A stretch of 6,186 nt of DNA, taken from contig JAAZKQ010000745.1 of assembly GCA_012799755.1 (NCBI GenBank), positions 1 through 6,186 of the forward strand, given 5' to 3'. Made by a program: the position numbers and the translations under genes. Position 1 is the stretch's first letter, and every line of letters begins with the position of its first letter. This DNA is from Lentisphaerota bacterium. Its GTDB lineage: Bacteria; Verrucomicrobiota; Lentisphaeria; Oligosphaerales; Oligosphaeraceae. Under the pieces are notes generated by a model. It searched no databases. It saw only the letters and a list, made by a program, of their open reading frames with translations, and was not told the origin of the DNA. Of the stretch, positions 1 to 5,984 are shown piece after piece.

Positions 1-140
1 TAACCACGAAAAACACGAAAGGCACGAAATTTTGTCTTGGGTGGGGATAACCACGAAAAACACGAAAAGCACGAAATTTTGTCTTGGGTGGAGGTAACCA
101 CGAAAAACACGAAAGGCACGAAATTTTGTCTTGGGTGGGG
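1..140. repeat. Three-copy 46-47 bp tandem repeat
   Basis: Three head-to-tail units lie at 1-47, 48-94 and 95-140. Each opens with TAACCACGAAAAACACGAAA and ends in a TTTTGTCTTGGGTGG-type tail. They differ by a few substitutions (GGC versus AGC near the middle, and the last few bases of the tail) and by one base of length. Inside each unit the motif CACGAAA recurs three times at roughly 9-10 base spacing, so the array is a repeat of repeats. The window begins exactly at a unit boundary, so more copies may lie upstream. No open reading frame of note crosses it. No function can be assigned. Confidence 0.95.
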
Positions 141-143
141 TAA

Positions 144-199
144 CCACGGAACACACGGAATACACGGAAATTTTTGTGGTTGGGCTGACGTCCACAACC
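144..199. repeat. 56 bp CACGGAA repeat block, copy 1
   Basis: This block matches 246-301 at about 50 of 56 positions without gaps. It begins with three CACGGAA-type motifs, a variant of the CACGAAA motif of the preceding tandem array, continues through a short A/T run, and ends in a 24 bp segment (176-199) identical in both copies. That segment can fold: in this copy TTGTGG (174-179) pairs with CCACAA (192-197). It directly follows the third tandem unit, so it looks like a diverged fourth unit with a new tail. Confidence 0.88.
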
Positions 200-206
200 T
201 AAATTT

Positions 207-226
207 TTAACCGCCAAGACGCCAAG
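207..226. repeat. CCGCCAAGACGCCAAG box, copy 1
   Basis: The 20 bases TTAACCGCCAAGACGCCAAG are identical to those at 3996-4015 on the other side of the three-gene operon, in the same orientation. Similarity stops at both edges of the 20 bases. The box sits between the two 56 bp blocks. It looks like a short dispersed repeat of the kind found in many repeat-rich bacterial genomes; no function is evident. Confidence 0.85.
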
Positions 227-245
227 GAAGGCATGGGTTTATTGT

Positions 246-301
246 CCACTGAAAACACGGAAGGCACGGAATTTTTCGTGGTTGGGCTGACGTCCACAAC
301 C
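246..301. repeat. 56 bp CACGGAA repeat block, copy 2
   Basis: This is the second copy of the block at 144-199, aligned without gaps with about six mismatches, all in the CACGGAA-rich first part. The last 24 bases (278-301) are identical in both copies and carry GGTTG and CAACC ends able to pair. Hairpin element 1 begins only a few bases downstream, at 305, so the block may belong to a larger composite repeat. Confidence 0.88.
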
Positions 302-304
302 AAA

Positions 305-401
305 GCCTCGGCGAGGCGACACCATGAGTAACCCCTGGTGGAGCGAAGCGGAACCTGGGGGGTGGATGCCCCCTAAGACTGAGCCTTGGAAAGGCGACAC
401 T
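305..401 (+). repeat. Hairpin cassette, element 1 (pil operon leader)
   Basis: This structured dispersed repeat has relatives at 4094-4200 (plus) and 5882-5970 (minus). A 5' hairpin pairs GCCTC (305-309) with GAGGC (313-317) around GGC. A conserved ACCATGNNTAACCCC segment follows. A central hairpin pairs CCCCTGG (332-338) with CCTGGGG (354-360), with one T-T mismatch and a tiny GC-GAA-GC tip (343-349). A C-run (369-373) can pair with the preceding G-run. A 3' hairpin pairs GCCTT (383-387) with AAGGC (391-395) around GGA and runs into GCGACACTA. The element ends about 55 bases before the first gene of the operon on the same strand, so it would probably lie in its 5' leader if transcription starts upstream. 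Confidence 0.85.
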
Positions 402-456
402 AAAATACTGAACCTAAGATTTAGTACATCAACCTCAATCAAGGAAATACCTCGAC

Positions 457-966
457 ATGAAAAAACACCCTGTTGCCACCAACAACTTCTGCCGCCTTTG
501 CGCCTGCCTGGCGCTGCTTTTGCCTATAAGCGGCGCATTTGCACAGGCTTCTGACGACGGCTCCAAGGCGGCTGCCGGCGACGCCGCAGCGGCCGCCCCG
601 CCGGCCGGCATCCGCAATCCCTTTGCCTACAGCGCTACCGAGCATGACCAGGGGCTGATTCCTGTTGCCACCGACCGCATGCCTGCCGGAATACGCCTGG
701 CGGCAGTATTGATCAAAAGCAACGGCGATGCTCTTGCGGCCTTGCGCCTGCCAGGTGAAGAAGCGCCAATTTTTGTACGGGTTGATGATTTAATCAGCGT
801 CAACCTCTCGGCGCCCGCAGCTGCGAAGAGCGCTTCAGCGCAAGCAAAAACGGTCATTGCTCCGGCGGAACGGACCACGGTCTATCTGCTGGTAAAATCC
901 ATCACAACCACTGGCGTTGAAGTGGCGCCCCGTGTGCGCCCCAGTGAAGTGCACTTGATACGCTAA
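457..966 (+). CDS. PilP/GspC-like periplasmic secretin partner
   Basis: A 169-residue exported protein. Residues 1-29 form a Sec signal peptide (basic MKK start, hydrophobic stretch about 16-28, likely cut after AFA at 29). There is no lipobox, so it differs from classical PilP lipoproteins. An Ala/Pro-rich linker follows (about 37-50), then an RNPF motif (52-55) like the (N/D)PF motif before PilP-family domains. The C-terminal part (about 75-169) has short beta-type segments (RLAAVLIKSNGDALAALRLPG, then a VRVDDLI turn, ending in SEVHLIR) typical of the PilP/GspC homology domain that contacts secretin N-domains. An AAGGAAA ribosome site at 441-447 supports the ATG. The secretin start follows 39 bases downstream, so the two are probably co-transcribed. 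The family call rests on pattern and context and is moderate; a generic exported protein is the alternative. Confidence 0.7.
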   Translation: MKKHPVATNNFCRLCACLALLLPISGAFAQASDDGSKAAAGDAAAAAPPAGIRNPFAYSATEHDQGLIPVATDRMPAGIRLAAVLIKSNGDALAALRLPGEEAPIFVRVDDLISVNLSAPAAAKSASAQAKTVIAPAERTTVYLLVKSITTTGVEVAPRVRPSEVHLIR

Positions 967-987
967 ACGCCGAGCAAACGCCGCTTG

Positions 988-993
988 AAAGGA
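988..993 (+). promoter_or_regulatory. Ribosome binding site deciding the secretin start
   Basis: AAAGGA lies 12 bases before ATG 1006. The longer reading frame opens with TTG at 985, but that codon has no purine-rich site upstream and would place this site inside the gene. The ATG also gives a better signal peptide, with basic residues directly before the hydrophobic core. Confidence 0.6.
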
Positions 994-1005
994 ATCACTG
1001 CCATC

Positions 1006-2916
1006 ATGTTCGCTTCATGTAACACAGCCCGCTGCCGCAAAAAGAGCCTGCTTGTTCCGGTCGTCCTTTGTCTCTTGCTGAATGTAGCTGCGTACGCAAA
1101 TGGTGCGGCGACAGCCGATAATCAGGCCGTTCTTGACCTGCAAACGCTGAATGTGCGCGGAATGAACGTCGGCGAACTGGCCGCTTTTCTGTCCTACAGC
1201 GGCAGTCTCCGCGTGGTTGCCAGCCAAAAGGCCGCCCAAACAACCGTGTCAATCTTCCTGCAAGAGATTAATGCCCGCGATGCTCTTGAGGCCATTTGTC
1301 GCAGCGCCGGCCTGGTCTATCGGCCCAGCGGCAACAGCGGCGTGGCCTTCATCCTGACCCAACAGGAATTCAGCGCTTCGCGCGGCCTGTACAACGATGA
1401 AGTGGTGGAAAGTATCCAGCTGCGTCATGCCACCGCCGCCGACGTCGGCGAGACGCTGCGCAATCTCTTTGCGGACCGGCTGGTTTGGATTGCGCCCTCC
1501 GATGATATGGGCAATGCCGAATACCAAATTGACAGGGCTCTGGGACGCATGGACCTGCTGACCGAATACGAAGAATTCACCCGCGGCGACAGTGATAGTG
1601 ACAGCGACAGCAGCAACAACCGACGCAGCAGCGACAGGCGGGACAGCGATTCCTCCCGCAGCAGAACCAGCTCCAGCACGCGCAGAAGGGGCGGCGACAG
1701 CAGCAGCATGGCTGACTTCGTCATGCTTGATCGCTATCGCGCGCTTCTTGACGATAGGCAGGCCGGCTTGGCAAGCCCGGGCGCCGCCGCCGTGGTGGCC
1801 GAGGATGCGCGTTTCGGCGTCGTGTTCGTTTCGGCTTTTCCCGCCACCAATATGATTCTTCTGCGCTCGACCGACAGCCGCGCCCTGGAGCAGATCAAGG
1901 CGGCGGTTGAAGACCTGGACAAGCCCACACCGCAGGTGCTGCTGGAAGTCAAGGTGCTGGAACTCAATCTTGGCGACGGCAAGCACATGGGAGTGGACTG
2001 GCTTTGGCAGGGCGGGGATGTATACGCAGGCAGCTCCAACTGGACAAGGGGGAAAATCAGCGAGCTGCCCGAGGAAAGCGGCACCGGCGGCCTGGAATTG
2101 CCCATAAGCAATTACTTGTCGGGCGCAACCGGATTCAATCCTCGCACGGCGGTCGTCGGCGTCATTTCGGATCACTTGATGGCGAGAATGCGCCTGATGG
2201 AAAGCCAAGGGCGTCTCACGCAGCTGGCGACGCCGACCCTCCTGGTCGCCGATGATGAGGCCTCGCGGGTGTTCATCGGCAGTCAAAGTCAATTTCTCAA
2301 AAAGGTCGAACGCTCGTCGGTTGTTATCAGTGAAGGTGGGCAGACTTCTGGCGGCGATTTGACGCCGGAGCTGGAAGAGCGGAGCATTGGCATGAACCTC
2401 CTCATCACCCCGCGCATCCACGCCGATCGCAGCGTGACGCTGCGCGTACTGCAGGAAGACACCGATTTCGGCGACATGCGTACGATCAACTTCGGCGGCG
2501 AGGCGGCGGTGGAGGTTCAAGATATCCGTCATCGCTCGGTAGTGTCCACCATCGTTGCGCATGACAAGCATTGGGTGATCATTGGCGGCTTGCTGCGTGA
2601 GGGCATTGCGGAAAAAGAATCCGGCGTGCCCATTCTCAAGGATATTCCCTGGTTGGGCAACTTGTTTAAGAGCACAGGCACGACCCGCATACGCTCAGAA
2701 TTGGTCGTTATGATCAGACCCCTGGTGCTCGTGGCGCCTGGCGACGATGTGAATGCGTCGCGTGAACTACTGGAGCGCGTCAGCCGCCATTCCTCGGTTC
2801 AACATGTCTTTGACAATGTCAGGGTGGATCTGAAGCCGCTATCGCCTGATGACAAAAAAGAAGTCGAAGCCGAAGCCGGTTCTGCGGCGCCCGGCGACGG
2901 TGATGAGACACCATGA
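1006..2916 (+). CDS. Secretin (PilQ/GspD family) outer-membrane channel
   Basis: A 636-residue secretin that would form the multimeric outer-membrane pore of a type IV pilus or type II secretion machine. Residues 1-31 are a signal peptide (CRKK, hydrophobic core, cut after AYA), with no lipobox. Residues about 42-119 resemble an N0/STN domain (LDLQTLNVRGMNVGELAAFL). About 130-305 resembles an N1-type domain split by a Ser/Asp/Arg-rich insert (193-235). The secretin core runs from about 309 (PQVLLEVKVLELN) to 577, with the hallmark VIIGGLL (524-530), GVPILKDIPWLGNLF (540-554) and ELVVMIRPLV. A short acidic tail follows. No AMIN domains and no full GspD N1-N2-N3 series are seen. The PilT-type gene overlapping its end favours a pilus role, but PilQ versus GspD cannot be settled, so no symbol is given. 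A start at TTG 985 would add seven residues. Confidence 0.93.
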   Translation: MFASCNTARCRKKSLLVPVVLCLLLNVAAYANGAATADNQAVLDLQTLNVRGMNVGELAAFLSYSGSLRVVASQKAAQTTVSIFLQEINARDALEAICRSAGLVYRPSGNSGVAFILTQQEFSASRGLYNDEVVESIQLRHATAADVGETLRNLFADRLVWIAPSDDMGNAEYQIDRALGRMDLLTEYEEFTRGDSDSDSDSSNNRRSSDRRDSDSSRSRTSSSTRRRGGDSSSMADFVMLDRYRALLDDRQAGLASPGAAAVVAEDARFGVVFVSAFPATNMILLRSTDSRALEQIKAAVEDLDKPTPQVLLEVKVLELNLGDGKHMGVDWLWQGGDVYAGSSNWTRGKISELPEESGTGGLELPISNYLSGATGFNPRTAVVGVISDHLMARMRLMESQGRLTQLATPTLLVADDEASRVFIGSQSQFLKKVERSSVVISEGGQTSGGDLTPELEERSIGMNLLITPRIHADRSVTLRVLQEDTDFGDMRTINFGGEAAVEVQDIRHRSVVSTIVAHDKHWVIIGGLLREGIAEKESGVPILKDIPWLGNLFKSTGTTRIRSELVVMIRPLVLVAPGDDVNASRELLERVSRHSSVQHVFDNVRVDLKPLSPDDKKEVEAEAGSAAPGDGDETP

Positions 2917-3977
2917 AGCTGAATATCGTCAAGATCATTGATGAACTGGTCAGCGAAAACGCTTCCGATTTACATCTCGTGGCCGAAAATCCGCCGATGA
3001 TACGGGTGCATGGCGTACTGAAAGCCGCAGCGGGCTATGATGTGTTGACGTCTGAGGACATTGAGCAAGCCTTGCAGCTTATCGTGCCGGAGGCCATGCT
3101 CGCAAAATTCCGTGCGGAACAGGAGCTGGACATTGGGGTGACCATCGGCGATGGCTATCGCTTGCGCATCAATGTCTACGTCCAGCAAAACAGCACCGCC
3201 GCCGCCATCAGGCTGTTGCCGAACGCATTTTTCCCCTTGGGCGAGCTCGGCTTGAACACTGCGTTGCTGAAGCAGATCGTCGCCATGCATTCAGGCTTGG
3301 TGCTGGTGACCGGCGCCACCGGCTCCGGCAAGTCAACGACGATTGCCAGCATCGTCAATGAAATCAATGCCACCCGTGCCTGTCACATCCACACCATTGA
3401 AGACCCGATTGAGTACCAGCACATCAGCAAAATGGCGCTGGTCACGCAGCGGGAAGTCGGGCGGGACACGGCCAGTTTCGCGGAAGCCTTGCGCCGCTCC
3501 TTGCGGGAAGACCCGGATGTCGTGGTCGTCGGTGAAATGCGCGACCTGGAAACAACCACCGCCGCACTGGCCTTGGCCGAAACCGGCCACCTGACCTTTG
3601 CGACCTTGCACACCTCGGACGCTGTGCAGACCGTATCGCGCATCATCAGCCAATTTCCAGCTGCTCAGCAAGCGCAGGTTACCATCCAGCTGGAGTCCAC
3701 TCTGCGCTATGTCATCTGCCAGCAGCTGGTGCCCTGGGACAATAAGCAAGGCCGCTCTCTGGCGGCGGAAATCCTGACGGTCACGCCGGCGGTTCGGGCG
3801 TTGATACGTGATGGCCGTACGCATCAAATCAGAAATGCTATCCAAACCGGGCAAGCCGATGGCATGCAGACCATGGAACAAGCCCTGGAAACCCTGGTTG
3901 CCAAACGCCTGCTGAGCAAAAAAACAGCCATCGAATTCTGCAATGACCCCGTCGCACTGCTGAATGATGGGGTGTGA
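2913..3977 (+). CDS. Type IV pilus retraction ATPase PilT
   Basis: A 354-residue cytoplasmic hexameric ATPase of the secretion superfamily; PilT drives pilus disassembly and twitching. The N-terminal domain has the typical ASDLHL (17-22) and PPMIRVHGVL. The core has Walker A GATGSGKST (134-142), Asp box TIEDPIEYQ (161-169), Walker B DPDVVVVGEMRD (200-211) with the likely catalytic Glu at 208, and His box TGHLTFATLHT (224-234). AVRALIRD (293-300) matches the AIRNLIRE motif linked to retraction. GEMRD, that motif, the usual PilT length and the absence of a four-cysteine zinc site separate it from GspE/PilB assembly ATPases; PilU is the closest alternative. The ATG overlaps the secretin TGA as ATGA, suggesting translational coupling, with a weak GGTGATGAG site at 2899-2907. 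No clear intrinsic terminator follows. Confidence 0.92.
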   Translation: MKLNIVKIIDELVSENASDLHLVAENPPMIRVHGVLKAAAGYDVLTSEDIEQALQLIVPEAMLAKFRAEQELDIGVTIGDGYRLRINVYVQQNSTAAAIRLLPNAFFPLGELGLNTALLKQIVAMHSGLVLVTGATGSGKSTTIASIVNEINATRACHIHTIEDPIEYQHISKMALVTQREVGRDTASFAEALRRSLREDPDVVVVGEMRDLETTTAALALAETGHLTFATLHTSDAVQTVSRIISQFPAAQQAQVTIQLESTLRYVICQQLVPWDNKQGRSLAAEILTVTPAVRALIRDGRTHQIRNAIQTGQADGMQTMEQALETLVAKRLLSKKTAIEFCNDPVALLNDGV

Positions 3978-3995
3978 CAATTAGTCAATTAAAAA

Positions 3996-4015
3996 TTAAC
4001 CGCCAAGACGCCAAG
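3996..4015. repeat. CCGCCAAGACGCCAAG box, copy 2
   Basis: An exact 20-base match to 207-226 in the same orientation, beginning 19 bases after the pilT-like stop codon. With copy 1 it brackets the operon as a direct repeat. In both places a hairpin cassette starts about 98 bases after the start of the box, although the sequence between box and cassette is not clearly alike. Confidence 0.85.
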
Positions 4016-4093
4016 ATTAGCGTTGAAAATTTTGGTTAACGTGCGAAGTATTGTGATAGAAGGCAATATTTGCCATAAGTCGTGGACAGGGGC

Positions 4094-4200
4094 TTGCCTC
4101 GGAGAGACAAAACCATGCTTAACCCCTGGTGGAGCTGTGCGGAGCACAGCGGAACCTGGGGTAGGATGCCCCCACTACTGAGCTCGGGATAGGCGACACT
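4094..4200 (+). repeat. Hairpin cassette, element 2 (downstream of pil operon)
   Basis: The second copy of the structured repeat. Its 5' hairpin pairs TTGCCTC (4094-4100) with GAGACAA (4104-4110) around GGA with one mismatch. ACCATGCTTAACCCC follows. The central arm keeps CCCCTGG (4123-4129) and CCTGGGG (4155-4161), but its tip is extended to a perfect 7 bp stem, GCTGTGC (4134-4140) with GCACAGC (4144-4150), around GGA. A C-run at 4169-4173 follows. The 3' arm (4182-4194) is degenerate but ends in the same GGCGACACTA. It lies between the convergent ends of the pilT-like and cls genes, the main content of the gap 3978-4263; a role in 3' end formation is possible, but no T-tract follows. Confidence 0.82.
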
Positions 4201-4263
4201 ATCGCAATATGGATATGCCGTGGCAAATGAAGACATGTGAGGTGGCAATGTATTTCCCCGGCT

Positions 4264-5808
4264 CTATATCAAGGGGGCAAAGAGGCGCAAAACCCTGCCG
4301 GTAATTCTGCTCAGCAAGTTGATTTTTCTATATTCTTCTTCGGTAATAAATATGCACTTATCCAGGATTTTATCCCAATGTTTTTTTATTCGTCGAGCTA
4401 ATTCCGCGTCATAGAACAGGACAGCATTTTCATGGTGGAGATAAAAACTTCTGTAATCCATATTAATCGTTCCAACCAGGCTTGTTGTATTGTCGGATAC
4501 CAAGGTCTTGGCATGAACAAAGCCTGGTTCATATTCATAAATCTTAACTCCTCGCCTTAGAAGCTCCCCGTAATAGCTTCTTCCCACCATCAAGGGGAAT
4601 CCGCCATGGTCGCCCCGGTGGGGGAAGATCAGCTTGACGTCCACGCCCATTTCAGCCGCTGTTTTCAAGGCGCCTGTCATCCTGTCAGAGATTGCAAAGT
4701 AAGGAGAGGTGATATAGACATAGTCTTTGGCCTGGTTAATGATGTTAATATATATTGTTTCGCCTACCCAGTCCTTATCATGGGGGTTTTCTGAAAAAGG
4801 TATGGAGAAAGATGGTCTGTTGCTTTTTACGGAGTGGTGGGTTTGCAAATAATCCGGGTGGGTGTCACTGTCATTCCGCAAGTTCCAGAGTTCCAAGACC
4901 ATGAGAGTAAAGGATTTTACTGCTTCACCTTCAAGTCTGACTCCGGTGTCAAGCCAATGACCGTACTTTTCATATATGTTAGCATATTCATCTGCCAAGT
5001 TTACTCCGCCGGTATAGGCTACTTTATTATCTATTACCAATATTTTTCTATGGTCTCTATTATTGTGTACCGTTGTCAAAATAGCATTGACTGGGGAATA
5101 CACTCTGCACTCAACGCCTGCTTTTTCCAATCGTTTAATTACTTTTTTCGGCATGAAAAACATATTGGTACCGTCGTAGAGAAACTTTACTCTGACGCCT
5201 TCTTTTGCTTTTTTAGATAGAATGGCAATGATTCGCTCTAAAATCTTTCCAGGTGAGAGAATAAAATACTCCATAAAGATAAAGTCTTCAGCCTTTTCCA
5301 AATCTTCGAACATAGCTTCAAAAAGGTCTTCTCCCAGCTCATAGTACTTAATTTCAGTATTTGAGAAGACAGGGAAGCCCAGTTTGTAAAGGTAGTCTGC
5401 GGTCAGCTTTTTCTTTTTGTCCAGCTGTTCCAGGTTAGATAAGACGTCTTCATTTTGCTTATTATAGGGCCAGGCAATTTCTTTTCGTTTTCTTATCAGC
5501 CTGGAAACAATTCCCTGTCCTGGCAACAGGTGCAAGAATACGTGTAAGAGCAGTCCGAACACAGGAAAAACTAGGGCCAGCAATATCCAGGAGGTCTTAA
5601 TGTTCGAGTCGCCCTCGATATTGACTATATAGACAGCAAAAATCGAAGATACGACCAACCACGAAGTTATACTTATCTCGATAAAGCGGAAATATTTTAT
5701 AAAAATCAGGAAATAAGCCAGCAGTTGTATGGTTAAAAAGCTGGTTATGAAGAGAGCCGGTATTACTTTCAACCTCTTTTTCGGCGGCATGTCATCTTTT
5801 TCAGACAT
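4264..5808 (-). CDS. Cardiolipin synthase (phospholipase D family)
   Basis: A 514-residue membrane enzyme that joins two phosphatidylglycerol molecules into cardiolipin and glycerol at the inner membrane. Three hydrophobic segments lie at about 15-38, 45-64 and 75-95, matching the N-terminal membrane region of bacterial Cls proteins. Two HxKxxxxD catalytic motifs are intact: HRKILVID (H253, K255, D260) followed by GGVNLAD, and HAKTLVSD (H432, K434, D439) followed by GTINMDYRSF. Other landmarks are ITSPYFAISD and the GVKIYEYEPGFVHAK approach to the second motif. Length is normal for the family. The ATG has a good AAGGTGA site just upstream. The gene is visibly AT-richer than the operon it faces and its Lys/Ile/Tyr-rich protein resembles Firmicutes-type Cls, suggesting a different origin; this is inference. 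Confidence 0.95.
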   Translation of the reverse strand: MSEKDDMPPKKRLKVIPALFITSFLTIQLLAYFLIFIKYFRFIEISITSWLVVSSIFAVYIVNIEGDSNIKTSWILLALVFPVFGLLLHVFLHLLPGQGIVSRLIRKRKEIAWPYNKQNEDVLSNLEQLDKKKKLTADYLYKLGFPVFSNTEIKYYELGEDLFEAMFEDLEKAEDFIFMEYFILSPGKILERIIAILSKKAKEGVRVKFLYDGTNMFFMPKKVIKRLEKAGVECRVYSPVNAILTTVHNNRDHRKILVIDNKVAYTGGVNLADEYANIYEKYGHWLDTGVRLEGEAVKSFTLMVLELWNLRNDSDTHPDYLQTHHSVKSNRPSFSIPFSENPHDKDWVGETIYINIINQAKDYVYITSPYFAISDRMTGALKTAAEMGVDVKLIFPHRGDHGGFPLMVGRSYYGELLRRGVKIYEYEPGFVHAKTLVSDNTTSLVGTINMDYRSFYLHHENAVLFYDAELARRIKKHWDKILDKCIFITEEEYRKINLLSRITGRVLRLFAPLI

Positions 5809-5811
5809 TCT

Positions 5812-5818
5812 TCACCTT
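5812..5818 (-). promoter_or_regulatory. Ribosome binding site of cls
   Basis: On the minus strand AAGGTGA lies about five bases before ATG 5808, a strong purine-rich site. A second AAGGAAAGAGG stretch lies just further upstream. No convincing -35/-10 pair was found in the region before it. Confidence 0.6.
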
Positions 5819-5881
5819 GCCTCTTTCCTTGTAAGCGGTCACCGATTGATAATTGGCCGTGCCGGCGGTCGTTTTCAGCGG

Positions 5882-5970
5882 TAGTGCCTTTACAAGGCAC
5901 AGCCACATGGGGAGTTCCCCACCCCAGGCTGAAGCCTGGGGTTAAGCATGGTTAAGCGCCTACGGCGCAA
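5882..5970 (-). repeat. Hairpin cassette, element 3 (cls leader, inverted)
   Basis: The third copy, on the minus strand. Read in that direction, a 5' hairpin pairs GCGCC with GGCGC around GTA (5956-5968), then comes the conserved ACCATGCTTAACCCC. A perfect 8 bp central stem pairs CCCCAGGC with GCCTGGGG around TTCA (5922-5941). A GGGG/CCCC stem with loop AACT follows (5909-5920). A perfect 7 bp 3' stem pairs GTGCCTT with AAGGCAC around GTA (5884-5900), followed by TA. All four arms pair with sequences different from elements 1 and 2. It ends about 73 bases before the cls start on the same strand, so it would lie in the cls 5' leader if transcription starts upstream. Confidence 0.82.
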
Positions 5971-5984
5971 GTCCTAGCATCCAT

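Noticed and set aside
1..140. CRISPR array
   Set aside because: The units are directly contiguous with no variable spacers, and no cas genes are present.
386..420. Possible promoter with TTGGAA (386-391) and TAAAAT (401-406) or TAAGAT (415-420)
   Set aside because: Spacers of 9 or 23 bases do not fit a sigma-70 promoter, and TTGGAA is part of the element 1 3' hairpin.
324..554. 76-residue reading frame starting in element 1 (MSNPWW...)
   Set aside because: The matching ATG exists in all three cassettes, but length differences between copies (for example a 10-base longer tip in element 2) shift the frame, so protein is not what is conserved. It also overlaps the start of the PilP-like gene in another frame.
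1249..2571. 440-residue minus-strand reading frame opposite the secretin
   Set aside because: It is an antisense shadow of a GC-rich gene; it is His/Ala/Arg-rich with no recognisable domain, while the plus strand carries a complete secretin.
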